Positions 1-10,852 are shown, counted from the first letter of the stretch. The stretch: 64,000 bases of DNA from an uncultured Dorea sp. (GCA_947063855.1 CAMSTW010000001.1:59466-123465), one strand, 5' to 3'. Made by a program: numbers and translations. Notes: generated by a model not told the origin, from the letters alone.

Positions 1-673
1 GGACAGATCTATACAAGGGGAATTTATACAGGCGTGTTACCGCAGCAGCGCGGCGATTCTTGGAATTGCCTTCATCCAGAATATCTATGGGAATGCGGGA
101 ATGGCGCCGCTTATGATTATCGGGAGTGTTCCGCTATACAACGTAATGGCGGTGCTGGTTCTTTCCGCCACGAACCCGGAAGCGAAACAGAGCGGTCAGG
201 GGATGATTGCAAAGACCGCAAAAGGCGTCGTAACGAACCCGATTATCCTTGGAATCGCGGCGGGGCTTCTGTGGTCGGCGCTTAAGTTTCCCATGCCCCA
301 GATGTTAGAGAGGATTACCTCCAATGTGGCGGCGGTGGCGACTCCGATGGGGCTGATGGCGATGGGGGCTGCCTTCGATATCCGAAAGGCTTCTGCCAAG
401 GCCGGTCCGGCAGTCACGGCGGCGCTGATCAAGCTGGTCGGATTCTGTGCGCTCTTCCTTCCGGCGGCCGTGTGGCTGGGATTTAGGAGGGAGGAGTTGA
501 TTGCGATTCTGATCATGCTCGGTTCGTCGACTACGGTTACCTGCTTTGTGATGGCAAAGAATATGGGGCATGAAGGCGTACTCTCTTCGAGCGTCGTCAT
601 GCTGACGACTCTGTTCAGTGCATTTACACTGACAGGGTGGCTGTATGTGCTTCGAAGTCTGGGATTGGTATAG
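1..673 (+). CDS. AEC (auxin efflux carrier) family permease, C-terminal part, truncated by window start
   Basis: Frame open from base 2 (DRSIQGEFIQACYRSSAAILGIAFIQNIYGNAGMAPLMIIGSVPLYNV...), hydrophobic, AEC-like C-terminus. Confidence 0.8.
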   Translation, partial: DRSIQGEFIQACYRSSAAILGIAFIQNIYGNAGMAPLMIIGSVPLYNVMAVLVLSATNPEAKQSGQGMIAKTAKGVVTNPIILGIAAGLLWSALKFPMPQMLERITSNVAAVATPMGLMAMGAAFDIRKASAKAGPAVTAALIKLVGFCALFLPAAVWLGFRREELIAILIMLGSSTTVTCFVMAKNMGHEGVLSSSVVMLTTLFSAFTLTGWLYVLRSLGLV

Positions 674-844
674 CCTTTTGCTGCTGCGGAGTATATTTTT
701 CATTTGGCCTTACAGGTAGAAAAAACCAATAAAATGTGATAAAATAATTTATCGAAGACGATGTAAGACAGATTGCTTGCAGATTTTTGAGAATACGCAG
801 CAGAGAAAGGCCTTTGAGGCACTGCAAAACAGGGGAGAGGACAT

Positions 845-3238
845 ATGAGGCAGTGGATTGAATATGCCGTAGAGAATTACCGCGGCAAGAATTCATTTGG
901 ATTTCAGCTGGCAAAGGATCTGAAGGAGAGGCAGATCATACAGGCGGTGGAGAGATACGCAAGAGGGGTGAAGCCGGAGGAAGTGGTTGCGCTTATGGAT
1001 ACGTCTGTGTTCCGGTCAGGCAAGACGGGATTCTTACTTACCGAACGGTATCTGTACAGTGACAAATATAGGGAAGAAGGACCGGTCAGTCTGATGTTTC
1101 TGAAATCCGTTTCCGTCAGACCGGAGAATAACAGTTGTTGTGTACTGACTTTCAAGGATGACAGTACGCGGGACGTGGATATATCTGTTTTTCTGGATGT
1201 TGTGGATGTACTGAAGCTGATCATCGAACAGAGAGACGAGCATGAATCAGACGAGGAAGAATTCGAGGATTCTGCAAAAGGCGGGCATGCAGGGGAAGAC
1301 AGAGACGGGCAGAGGGATCAGGAGAAAGAGCACACTGGAACCGTGGCAGAGATGAGAGCATTGGGATACCAGAAAGGGACGGCAGAGGACAGGACAGTAT
1401 TCGAGGATTCGGCAGAGGATTTCTTAAGAACCGTGCGGTCGGATGAAGCCGCAAGGGACGAAGGCGTGCCTGATGTATCGGGAAGGTCCTCACAAGGTGC
1501 ATCTGCCGGGGATGAGAGGTTTTTGCAAGGTACGCCTGCCGGGGATGAGCGTTTTGCGGGAGTTGTCGATGGCAGGAAGCATATAGAAGGCCGGGATGCG
1601 CATACGGTATCGGATAGCTTTGTGAAAGAGGCTCTGGAGGCGTCAAAGATGGCTGTGCCGGGGATTTCTGTGGAGGAAGGCGGTATCCGCGCGTCTGAGA
1701 ACCATGGGGAAGGTATCACAGCAACAGAGGGTTGGGCATCTGGTCTGGATGGCGCCGGGAAGACGTCAGGAGAAGATATCCATCCTGCAAAAGAGGCAAA
1801 AGAGCCGGAAGATAGCAGAGAAGCAGGGAAGTATGAGGTTTCCGGTCTGTCGATAGAGATCATCCCGGTCGATGAATTTGAAGAACCGGGAGAATCCGAA
1901 GAGTCAAGAGAACAACGCTGGCTGTCGGAGTTCTCCAAATCCGGCGAACCCGGAGATCTGATTCTGGAAGATGAGCCGGATCTTGTCCAGGGCCAGGAAG
2001 AGCCGGCAATCCCCGGACAAGAAGAAAACAGCGGGAAGGAAGAAAATGAAGAGACTTTGGAGACTGGCGCACAGACCGGGGAGTCAGATCAGATAGAAGA
2101 ATCTTTTGAAGAGCTTCTTAAGAAAGCGGAAGCAGGCGACAGCGCCGCCATGTATCAGGCGGCGGAGGTATATTATACCGGAGAGCAGACGGCGAGGGAT
2201 GCGAAGCAGGCAGGGGACGCCAGGCAGGCACAGAATGAGAAGCATGAAGATGAAGCACGGCAGAAACAGAGCATAAAGCGGGCAGAGGATGCGCGGCAGG
2301 TGCAGAATGAAGAGCAGATAAAGAATGCGAAGCCGGCACAGGATATAAAGCAGGCGATGAGATGGTTCCGGGAATCGGCGAGACTGGAATATGTACCTGC
2401 AATGCTTAAGATGATGTACTTCTACCGTGAAGGAGAACAGGTGAAGAAGAACTTTACCCTCAGCTTAAGCTGGGCGAAGAAGGCGGCCGCGACAGGGGAT
2501 CCGAAGGGGCAGTATGCCCTGGTCAATTCTTATCTCTATGGTCTGGACGGAAAGCAGGATACGAGAGCGGGTCTTGCGCTTCTTTCGAAGATGGCAGAGC
2601 AGGGCGATGAGTCGGCGAAGGAGACAGCGGATGACGTGCTGAATAAGATCAAGGAAGCGAAGGAGCGGTTTGATGCAGGAATCAAGAATCCAAGCACGGC
2701 GTCCGGATATTATGAGATGGGAATGTACTGCCTGAACGGGGACGGATTCTATAATTATCCCAAGGAAGCCGTCCGGTATCTCAGGAAAGCGGCAGAGAAG
2801 GAGCACGTCCACGCTGAGTACCAGCTTGCCCTTGCCTATCACACTGGCGAAGGCGTCAAGAAGGATGAGGACGAGTGCATCAGATGGCTTGAGAAGGCGG
2901 CGGCGAAGAGCCATAAGGAGGCCGGCGAATTGTTGGCAGACCTTCAGGAGAAGCGGCGGATCAAGCAGGAGAAGACAGAGTTCAAGAACCATCTCAGGCA
3001 GGCAGAGAAAGGAGACGCTTACGCCCAGTCCAAGACCGCAGAGCTGTATCTGCAGGGGATTGGCGTGAAGCAGGATATACAGAAGGGTATCGAGTGGTAT
3101 GAGAAGGCGAGCGAGACGGATGAAGGATATGCCGCCCGCCAGCTTGCGAAGCTCTACTCCGACGGAGAATTTGTCCCGGTAGATCCCGAGAAAGCGGCAT
3201 ACTGGCGGATGGTTGGCGGGGTGTTGGATGAGTTGTAA
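845..3238 (+). CDS. Sel1-repeat (SLR/TPR-like) protein with long acidic low-complexity linker
   Basis: Several Sel1-type repeats (e.g. AEYQLALAYHTGEGVKKDEDECIRWLEKAA); Asp/Glu-rich middle region. Confidence 0.85.
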   Translation: MRQWIEYAVENYRGKNSFGFQLAKDLKERQIIQAVERYARGVKPEEVVALMDTSVFRSGKTGFLLTERYLYSDKYREEGPVSLMFLKSVSVRPENNSCCVLTFKDDSTRDVDISVFLDVVDVLKLIIEQRDEHESDEEEFEDSAKGGHAGEDRDGQRDQEKEHTGTVAEMRALGYQKGTAEDRTVFEDSAEDFLRTVRSDEAARDEGVPDVSGRSSQGASAGDERFLQGTPAGDERFAGVVDGRKHIEGRDAHTVSDSFVKEALEASKMAVPGISVEEGGIRASENHGEGITATEGWASGLDGAGKTSGEDIHPAKEAKEPEDSREAGKYEVSGLSIEIIPVDEFEEPGESEESREQRWLSEFSKSGEPGDLILEDEPDLVQGQEEPAIPGQEENSGKEENEETLETGAQTGESDQIEESFEELLKKAEAGDSAAMYQAAEVYYTGEQTARDAKQAGDARQAQNEKHEDEARQKQSIKRAEDARQVQNEEQIKNAKPAQDIKQAMRWFRESARLEYVPAMLKMMYFYREGEQVKKNFTLSLSWAKKAAATGDPKGQYALVNSYLYGLDGKQDTRAGLALLSKMAEQGDESAKETADDVLNKIKEAKERFDAGIKNPSTASGYYEMGMYCLNGDGFYNYPKEAVRYLRKAAEKEHVHAEYQLALAYHTGEGVKKDEDECIRWLEKAAAKSHKEAGELLADLQEKRRIKQEKTEFKNHLRQAEKGDAYAQSKTAELYLQGIGVKQDIQKGIEWYEKASETDEGYAARQLAKLYSDGEFVPVDPEKAAYWRMVGGVLDEL
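1493..1558 (+). repeat. 33-bp (11 aa) in-frame tandem duplication in Sel1 protein
   Basis: QGASAGDERFL / QGTPAGDERFA. Confidence 0.75.
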
Positions 3239-3350
3239 TCTGATGTAGGTATAAAAATTTTGTTGCATAAACGATGATAAAACCATACAATATAAGAGGG
3301 GAAGTATGTATGCTGTAAAATGAGCCATACTGAAAAAGGAGGTGTTTCTT

Positions 3351-3545
3351 ATGGCAACTTCAAGCATTACAAAGAATTTTGTTATATCAGGCCAGAAGCA
3401 GGTGGAGATGTTTGCTGATGCGATTGAAGCATCGGCCAACGACAAAACACCTCGTGTTCCGATTAATGTGACTTACCTGCAGGGAGCAGATGAAATAGTA
3501 AAATTCATGGAGAAAAGGAAAAAAGCGGATGCAGCAGGCGAATGA
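3351..3545 (+). CDS. Small antitoxin-like protein (partner of a GNAT-type toxin)
   Basis: MATSSITKNFVISGQKQVEMFADAIEASANDKTPRVPINVTYLQGADEIVKFMEKRKKADAAGE; AGGAGG-type RBS just upstream; GNAT C-terminal remnant immediately downstream. Confidence 0.6.
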   Translation: MATSSITKNFVISGQKQVEMFADAIEASANDKTPRVPINVTYLQGADEIVKFMEKRKKADAAGE

Positions 3546-3554
3546 TTTTATTGT

Positions 3555-3692
3555 GTGGTATTCGTAGAAGCGGAAAATAAAGCAAAACTGCTTTCCTTTT
3601 ATGAAAGTTATGGTTTTAAGCAGTTTGACACAAGACAGACCGTAAAAGAATCTGAACCGTATGAACTGGTGCAGTTGTTAAGGCTGGTTTAG
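3555..3692 (+). pseudogene. C-terminal remnant of a GNAT-family acetyltransferase (toxin-like)
   Basis: VVFVEAENKAKLLSFYESYGFKQFDTRQTVKESEPYELVQLLRLV*; resembles a GNAT C-terminal strand/helix (FYESYGF); N-terminal domain absent. Confidence 0.6.
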
Positions 3693-3845
3693 ATGTTAAA
3701 ATCTCATAGTATCAATAATTTTAGGTGATTAGCAACGAAAACCTAAACCAAATACGGAAAGACGTTTTTGGAAAATGGAGCGCAGGCTCCGGGTTAACGA
3801 TGAGGCGGGAACACCTTAAGACTTTCTGAAAATTCCTTAAACTCC

Positions 3846-3874
3846 TTGACAAACCTTGCCGGGATGTCTATAAT
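3846..3874 (+). promoter_or_regulatory. Sigma-A-type promoter for valS
   Basis: TTGACA - 17 nt - TATAAT, perfect consensus hexamers. Confidence 0.8.
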
Positions 3875-3880
3875 CCTGTT

Positions 3881-4288
3881 TAAAGTTCAAAGAACAAGTT
3901 TATAGCACAAAGGCGTTGAGGAAGAGGAGTACGCATAAGTTCATCCTGACAGAGAGAGCGTCCTGCCAAGACACAGATGCAGCAGACAGTATATCGGTAT
4001 CGGCTGCTATACCTCGGCAGGCTGAGAGGCGCTTGAGGATTGAGATGCGGAAGGTAGCTTCGGAGCCGGATGACTGAATCTTCTTTCATATTATGGTTTG
4101 CTTATTTATGGTTTACCATTAATACAGAGGCCGGATTGTAAGCGGCAGAAAGAAGCATAGGCCATCCCGGAGTCGTTCCCGTTACAGAATATGATGAGAT
4201 ATGGAAGAACGGATTCTCTTCTATATAAAATAAAGGTGGTACCGCGATTAATTTGATCGCCCTTTACAGAGTAAAGGGCGGTTTTTTA
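3881..4288 (+). ncRNA. T-box leader (valine) upstream of valS
   Basis: AAAGGTGGTACCGCG T-box motif at 4232-4246; terminator CGCCCTTTAC-AGA-GTAAAGGGCG-GTTTTTT at 4258-4287; GAGGAGTA-like Stem I motif near 3920. Confidence 0.92.
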
Positions 4289-4489
4289 TACCTTGAAGAG
4301 ACGTAACTGTGCGCTATTTGCAAGTTATTTCCGGACAGTTCCTAAGCAGGAGATATAACTTCCGGCAAGGTACATACGCCCTTGAATGTATCTTGAGGTT
4401 TTGAATAAATGTAACGGGTCTTAAGAAACAGATTCCTTACATGGGAAAACAGCAGATACATGCATCAACAGGAAAGAGAGGAAATGTAC

Positions 4490-7144
4490 ATGAGCCAGAA
4501 TCTTGAGACAACCTACAATCCAAGAGAGATTGAACCAAAGCTGTATGAAAAGTGGTGCAGGAACAAGTATTTTCATGCAGAAGCAGACCGGAGCAGGAAG
4601 CCTTTCACGACGGTGATGCCGCCGCCGAATATCACGGGTAAGCTGCACATGGGCCACGCCCTTGATAATACCATGCAGGACATCATCATCCGTTACAAGC
4701 GGATGCAGGGATATAACGCCTTGTGGGTGCCCGGCACGGACCACGCCGCCATCTCCACGGAGGTAAAGGTAACGAACCAGTTAAAGGAAGAGGGCATAGA
4801 CAAGAAGGAATTAGGACGCGAGAAGTTCCTTGAGAGGACCTGGCAGTGGAAGGAAGAGTACGCCGGGACCATCGAAGGACAGCTCAAGAAGCTGGGCGTA
4901 TCCTGCGACTGGGACAGAGAGCGGTTCACCATGGACGAGGGCTGTTCGAAGGCGGTGGAAGAGGTATTCATAAGTCTGTACGAGAAGGGATATATTTACA
5001 AGGGATCCAGGATTATCAACTGGTGTCCGGTATGTAAGACGGCCCTGTCCGACGCGGAGGTTGAGCACGAGGAGCAGGACGGCTTCTTCTGGCATATCAA
5101 GTACCCGATCGCAGGGACGGAGGATTTCCTTGAGATTGCCACCACCCGTCCGGAGACTATGCTTGGCGATACGGCGATCGCGGTACATCCGGATGATGAG
5201 AGATACAAGGACATCGTTGGGAAGAAGGCGCTGCTTCCGCTGGTGAACAGAGAGATCCCGATTGTGGCAGACTATTATGTGGATAAGGAATTCGGGACCG
5301 GCGCGGTGAAGATTACGCCGGCCCATGATCCTAACGACTTCGAAGTGGGCAAGAGGCATAACCTTCCGGAGATCAATATCATGAACGACGACGCCACCAT
5401 CAACGAACAGGGCGGCAAATATGCCGGTATGGAGCGTTATGAGGCGAGAGGGGCGATTGTAGAGGACCTTAAGGAGCAGGGATATCTTGTGAAGATCGTT
5501 CCCCACTCCCATAACGTAGGGACCCACGAGAGATGTAAGACGACGGTGGAGCCGCTTATTAAGCAGCAGTGGTTTGTGCGGATGGAGGAACTGGCGAAGC
5601 CTGCCATAGAGGCGATCAAAAACGGCGAGCTTAAGTTCGTGCCGGAGCGGTTTGACAAGGTATATCTGCGCTGGCTTGAGAATATCCGCGACTGGTGTAT
5701 CTCACGCCAGATCTGGTGGGGACACAGGATTCCGGCGTACTACTGTGACGAGTGCGGCGAGATTGTAGTGTCACGAGGGATGCCGGACACATGCCCGAAG
5801 TGCGGATGCCGGCATTTTACCCAGGATGAGGATACCCTGGATACCTGGTTTTCTTCCGCGCTGTGGCCCTTCTCCACCCTGGGGTGGCCAGAGCATACGG
5901 AAGATCTTGACTATTTCTACCCGACGGACGTACTGGTAACCGGGTATGATATCATCTTCTTCTGGGTAGTGCGGATGGTATTCTCCGGGTATGCGCATAC
6001 AGGGAAGTCACCCTTCCATACGGTCTTCATCCACGGCCTGATCCGGGACTCCCAGGGACGCAAGATGAGCAAGTCTCTTGGAAATGGTATCGATCCGCTG
6101 GATATTATCAGCCAGTACGGCGCCGATGCCCTGCGTATGACGATCATGACGGGAAATGCGCCCGGCAACGATATGCGTTTCTATAACGAGAAGGTGGAAG
6201 CGAGCCGTAATTTCGCCAACAAGGTATGGAACGCTTCCAGATTTATCCTGATGAATCTGGGGGATAAGGAACTGAAAGAACCGTCGGACTACAGCCTGCG
6301 CCCGGGGGACCGCTGGATCATGTCGAAGTGCAACAGCCTGATTAAGGAAGTGACGGAGAACATGGATAAGTTCGAGCTTGGCATCGCATTATCCAAGATC
6401 TACGATTTCCTGTGGGATGAATTCTGCGACTGGTATATCGAGATTGCGAAGTACCGCATCTACCATGCCGATGAGGACGCACAGAGTGCGAATGATGCGC
6501 TGTGGACGCTGCGCGAGGTGCTTAAGAATTCACTGAAGCTTCTGCATCCATATATGCCGTTTGTAACGGAGGAGATCTACAGCAAGCTGATCCCCGAGGA
6601 GGAATCCCTGATGATGTCCCGATGGCCGGTCTATGATGAGAAGAAGAATTTCCCGATGGCAGAGAGTGTTGTGGAGCATTTCAAGGAGATTATCCGCGGC
6701 GTGCGTAACGTGCGTGCCGAGATGAATGTTCCGAATTCACGGAAGGCTACCATCTATGTGGTATGTGAGGATCAGCAGCTGTGTACGGGGCTTGCGTTCT
6801 TAAGTAATTCGGCGGTTATGATGGCGGCGGCAAATGAATTCATCATACAGAAGGATAAGACGGGGATCGCGGAGGATGCGGTATCCATTGTGGTGCCGGA
6901 TGCGACGGTATATGTTCCGCTTGAGGAGCTGATAGATTTTGCGCAGGAGATCGAGCGTCTGACGAAGGAAGAGACGAGACTGACTAAGGAGATCGCCCGC
7001 GGGGAAGGTATGTTAAGTAATGAGAAATTCATAAGCAAAGCGCCGCAGGCGAAGGTGCAGGAAGAGCGGGAGAAGCTTGAGAAGTATAAGCAGATGAAGG
7101 CACAGGTAAGCGAGCGCCTTGCCAGCCTTAAGGCGAAGGTATAA
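4490..7144 (+). CDS. valS: Valyl-tRNA synthetase
   Basis: PPPNITGKLHMGHAL and KMSKSLGNGIDPLD class I synthetase signatures; T-box upstream. Confidence 0.97.
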   Translation: MSQNLETTYNPREIEPKLYEKWCRNKYFHAEADRSRKPFTTVMPPPNITGKLHMGHALDNTMQDIIIRYKRMQGYNALWVPGTDHAAISTEVKVTNQLKEEGIDKKELGREKFLERTWQWKEEYAGTIEGQLKKLGVSCDWDRERFTMDEGCSKAVEEVFISLYEKGYIYKGSRIINWCPVCKTALSDAEVEHEEQDGFFWHIKYPIAGTEDFLEIATTRPETMLGDTAIAVHPDDERYKDIVGKKALLPLVNREIPIVADYYVDKEFGTGAVKITPAHDPNDFEVGKRHNLPEINIMNDDATINEQGGKYAGMERYEARGAIVEDLKEQGYLVKIVPHSHNVGTHERCKTTVEPLIKQQWFVRMEELAKPAIEAIKNGELKFVPERFDKVYLRWLENIRDWCISRQIWWGHRIPAYYCDECGEIVVSRGMPDTCPKCGCRHFTQDEDTLDTWFSSALWPFSTLGWPEHTEDLDYFYPTDVLVTGYDIIFFWVVRMVFSGYAHTGKSPFHTVFIHGLIRDSQGRKMSKSLGNGIDPLDIISQYGADALRMTIMTGNAPGNDMRFYNEKVEASRNFANKVWNASRFILMNLGDKELKEPSDYSLRPGDRWIMSKCNSLIKEVTENMDKFELGIALSKIYDFLWDEFCDWYIEIAKYRIYHADEDAQSANDALWTLREVLKNSLKLLHPYMPFVTEEIYSKLIPEEESLMMSRWPVYDEKKNFPMAESVVEHFKEIIRGVRNVRAEMNVPNSRKATIYVVCEDQQLCTGLAFLSNSAVMMAAANEFIIQKDKTGIAEDAVSIVVPDATVYVPLEELIDFAQEIERLTKEETRLTKEIARGEGMLSNEKFISKAPQAKVQEEREKLEKYKQMKAQVSERLASLKAKV

Positions 7145-7205
7145 TATGTAATAGAATGCCGGGACTTTTCGGATGAGAGGGACCGGCAGTTCTGAAGGGG
7201 AGACT

Positions 7206-9413
7206 ATGAAGAAGTTTCATGTTAAGAAGCCAGATATGAAAGGAACATTTCACAAACTGAAGAATATCAAGAGAGAAGACGTGAAAGCGTACTGGAAGGC
7301 CAGGAAGGAACGGCGCGAGCGGATTATCGAAGAGAGAAGGAACAGTGCGTTTGCCCGGAAGATGAAGCCGGTATACCGGTTTATGAACCGGATATCGCTG
7401 GTATTTCACGCGCTTCTGGCGTGCGGCATCAATTTTGTGATCGAAGCGGTTTCCAGGCATTCGGCAGTGGAGGCATGGAATTATATGACAGGGACGCCGG
7501 TGGTGTTCCTGTATAATGCGTTTATGATATTTATCACATTTTCCGTGGTGTATCTGGTCAAGCGGAGGATGTTCGTGCGTATCATCATCAGTGTCCTGTG
7601 GCTGGCCCTTGGCGTGGCGAACGGCTATATGCTTATGAAGCGTGTGACGCCCTTTAACGCGCAGGACTTCAAGGTTGCAAAAGACGGAATCACGCTGATC
7701 AACAATTATTTCAACGGAGCGGAGCTTGTGGGTCTCGCGGTGGGAATCACCGCGGTGGTGATCTGGGTAATCTCCATGTGGAGGCGCGGCGGACAGTATG
7801 ACGGGAAGATGCACCGCCTGTGGGCGCTGGCAGGCGTTATCGTCTGGTTTGTGATATACGGGATGGTCTCGGACCTGGCTGTCGAGAAGCGGGTGGTGTC
7901 CACTTACTTTGGAAATATTGCGTTTGCCTATGAGGACTACGGGCTTCCCTATTGCTTTATGGCGAGTGTGTTCAATACCGGTATCACAGAGCCGAACGAT
8001 TATAATGAGGATACGATCGTGAAGATCAGTGACCAGCGGAACATGACCAGGAATGAGACGGGACGCGCAGAAGAGGAGCTTCCCAATATCATCTTCATCC
8101 AGCTGGAATCGTATTTTGACGTGGCGGAGGCAGAGTTCTTCACTACATCAGAGGATGCATGCCCCAACCTTCATGCCATGTATGAGAAGTATTCGTCGGG
8201 ATATTTCAAGGTGCCCTCCATTGGCGCAGGAACGGCGAATACGGAATTTGAGGTGCTGACAGGCATGAATCTTCGGTATTTTGGTCCGGGAGAATACCCA
8301 TATAAGACGGTGCTTAAGAACCAGGTGAGTGAGAGCGCCGCGACGGCGCTTGGCGCTTTGGGATACGGGACGCATGCGCTTCATAATAATGGCGGGAACT
8401 TCTACAGCAGGGCGAAGGTTTTTAACAACACCGGTTTTGACAGCTATACCAGTAAGGAATTCATGAACATCCTTCAGACGACGGAGAACGGATGGGCGAA
8501 GGATGATATCCTTATCCAGCATATCATGGAGGCCATGGATACGACGGAGGGGCAGGATTTTGTGTTTGGCATCAGCGTCCAGGGACACGGGGACTATCCG
8601 GAGGAGAGGATTATCGAGAACCCGAAGATCCTGGTAGAAGGGATTGCAGATGAGGCTGTAAAGAATAAGTGGGAATACTATGTCAATCAGGTCTATGAGA
8701 TGGATCAGTTTGCCGGGAATCTGGTCAGGGCGGTGGAAGGACGGAATGAACCGTCGGTGATCGTGTTTTACGGCGACCATCTGCCGACCATGGGGCTTAA
8801 GGCAGAGGACCTGAAAGGGCGCTATCTGTATAATACGAATTATGTGATCTGGGATAACATCGGACTTCCGAAAGAAGACCGCAATATTCCCTCCTATCAG
8901 ATCATGGCGGATGTGCTGGACCGTCTGGATATCCATTCCGGTACGGTGTTCAATTATCATCAGGAGCGGAGGAAGACGAAGAATTATCTGGCGGATCTGG
9001 AGCTTCTGCAGTATGATATCCTCTATGGGGAGCAGTATGTCTATGACGGGAAGCTGCCGATTACTAAGGGCCACATGGTCATGGGAGTCCGGGATGTGAC
9101 GCTTAAGAATCTCATTCCCCATCTGGAAGCGGGATACAGCCTTTATGGCGAGAATTTTACGAAGTCCAGCAGGGTATATGTGAACGGGGAGCGGCAGAAG
9201 ACGACTTTTCTGAATAATACGAGGATCGATCTTCCGGAGACGGAGCTTGAGGATGAAGATGTGATCGTGGTCTGCCAGTACGGATCCAGCGACACCCTTT
9301 TTCGGAAAGCGGATGAATATGTCTATCAGGACGGCGAACTGATCGTGCAGGAAGGCACTGCGACGGATAAGACGAGATCATGGGTGGAACAGACGGAGAC
9401 AGAAAAAGAATAG
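7206..9413 (+). CDS. LTA synthase/sulfatase family membrane protein (MdoB/LtaS-like)
   Basis: N-terminal TM helices; IIFIQLESYFD, PSIGAGTANTEFEVLTGMN, VFYGDHLP motifs. Confidence 0.9.
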   Translation: MKKFHVKKPDMKGTFHKLKNIKREDVKAYWKARKERRERIIEERRNSAFARKMKPVYRFMNRISLVFHALLACGINFVIEAVSRHSAVEAWNYMTGTPVVFLYNAFMIFITFSVVYLVKRRMFVRIIISVLWLALGVANGYMLMKRVTPFNAQDFKVAKDGITLINNYFNGAELVGLAVGITAVVIWVISMWRRGGQYDGKMHRLWALAGVIVWFVIYGMVSDLAVEKRVVSTYFGNIAFAYEDYGLPYCFMASVFNTGITEPNDYNEDTIVKISDQRNMTRNETGRAEEELPNIIFIQLESYFDVAEAEFFTTSEDACPNLHAMYEKYSSGYFKVPSIGAGTANTEFEVLTGMNLRYFGPGEYPYKTVLKNQVSESAATALGALGYGTHALHNNGGNFYSRAKVFNNTGFDSYTSKEFMNILQTTENGWAKDDILIQHIMEAMDTTEGQDFVFGISVQGHGDYPEERIIENPKILVEGIADEAVKNKWEYYVNQVYEMDQFAGNLVRAVEGRNEPSVIVFYGDHLPTMGLKAEDLKGRYLYNTNYVIWDNIGLPKEDRNIPSYQIMADVLDRLDIHSGTVFNYHQERRKTKNYLADLELLQYDILYGEQYVYDGKLPITKGHMVMGVRDVTLKNLIPHLEAGYSLYGENFTKSSRVYVNGERQKTTFLNNTRIDLPETELEDEDVIVVCQYGSSDTLFRKADEYVYQDGELIVQEGTATDKTRSWVEQTETEKE

Positions 9414-9436
9414 TTTCTTAGACGAGGGTAAGTGGG

Positions 9437-10852
9437 ATGAGTATATCGGAGAGATATCCGGATGGAACGAGGAAAGGGATTCCGGGGAATTACGAGGAGG
9501 CGGCGGCTTATATTGAGGAGCTTCCGAGATTCACGAAGAAGCATTCGCTTGAGCATACGAAGGAATTCTTAAGGCGGCTTGGGAATCCCGCGGCGGACCG
9601 GAAGATTATACACGTGGCAGGCACCAATGGAAAAGGCTCGGTCTGTGCCTTTCTGCAGGCGCTTCTGATGGCGGAAGGGAAGCAGACCGGATTCTTCACA
9701 TCGCCGCATCTGGTTTCGGTCAATGAGCGGATACGAAGGAATAATGTTCCGGTTGATAACGGGATGTTTTTTGCAGTGTTCTGCGAAGTCTTGGAGGCGG
9801 CGCGGCAGATGGAGGAAGAAGGAGCGGGACATCCGTCTTATTTCGAGTTCCTGTTCGGAATGGGAATGAAAGCATTTTCCCGGATGGATGTGGAATATAT
9901 CATATTGGAGACAGGACTTGGGGGAAGGCTGGATGCTACGAATTCCATTGAGCATCCGGCGCTTTCTGTTATTACGTCCATAAGTCTCGACCATACGGAT
10001 ATCCTGGGGGATACGATCACGCAGATTGCCGGGGAGAAGGCCGGGATTATCAAGAGCGGGGTGCCTGTGATCTTCGACGGGAGCAATCAGGAGGCCGCAG
10101 AGGTAATCCGCAGGAAGGCGCGTGAAAAAGGCGCACCCTGTAAAGAAATATCGAATCATGCGTTCGAAATCCGGGAAGTTACCCGAAAACATATTGCATT
10201 TTCCCGGGTGAATGCGTATGATAAATATGTTATCTGCAAAGTATCCATCTGCGGCTGCTATCAGGCGATGAATGCAGAGCTTGCGCTTGAGGCGGCGGAG
10301 TACCTGATGGGAGACAGAAGGATTCCAGACGGCAGGGATTTGCGCGGCGGGCAGGACGTCGGCTGTACGGCGGACGAGATCCGGGACCAGAGACGGCGGG
10401 AAGCCATCGCGTCCGTCCGGTGGGAAGGCCGGATGGAACAGGCGGCGCCGCATCTGATCATAGACGGGGCGCATAACCCGGGGGCGGTCGAGGCGTTTGT
10501 GGAGAGTGTGAAGGCGCTGGGCGCTGAGGGGAAGGGCGGGATGGTCCTTATCTTCTCGGCGGTCAGTGATAAGAAATATGAACAGATGATCGCGTATCTG
10601 TGCGGACATCTGGATGTGAAGGCTTATGTGGTGACAGAAGTAGAAGATGCAAGGAGAGTACCAGCAGGGGAGCTTATGTGGGTCTTTCGGAGATATACGG
10701 ACAGGCTGGTGGTCTGTGAGACGGATATAGGGGAAGCTCTTCGCAGGGCGGAAGCCTTAAGAGAAGGAGAGGGCGATATCTATTGTCTGGGCTCACTGTA
10801 CCTTGCCGGGATGGTCAGGAAGCGACTGAAAGGAGGCGTGGATTATGCTTAA
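9437..10852 (+). CDS. folC: Bifunctional folylpolyglutamate synthase/dihydrofolate synthase
   Basis: HVAGTNGKGSVCAFL, TSPHLVSVNERI, IIDGAHNPGAVEAF motifs. Confidence 0.93.
   Translation: MSISERYPDGTRKGIPGNYEEAAAYIEELPRFTKKHSLEHTKEFLRRLGNPAADRKIIHVAGTNGKGSVCAFLQALLMAEGKQTGFFTSPHLVSVNERIRRNNVPVDNGMFFAVFCEVLEAARQMEEEGAGHPSYFEFLFGMGMKAFSRMDVEYIILETGLGGRLDATNSIEHPALSVITSISLDHTDILGDTITQIAGEKAGIIKSGVPVIFDGSNQEAAEVIRRKAREKGAPCKEISNHAFEIREVTRKHIAFSRVNAYDKYVICKVSICGCYQAMNAELALEAAEYLMGDRRIPDGRDLRGGQDVGCTADEIRDQRRREAIASVRWEGRMEQAAPHLIIDGAHNPGAVEAFVESVKALGAEGKGGMVLIFSAVSDKKYEQMIAYLCGHLDVKAYVVTEVEDARRVPAGELMWVFRRYTDRLVVCETDIGEALRRAEALREGEGDIYCLGSLYLAGMVRKRLKGGVDYA

Noticed and set aside
2465-3445. 326-aa minus-strand ORF opposite the Sel1 gene
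   Set aside because: Antisense to clear Sel1 repeats and overlaps the antitoxin-like gene; no domain.
8148-9122. 324-aa minus-strand ORF opposite the LTA-synthase-like gene
   Set aside because: Antisense shadow of a sulfatase-fold gene.
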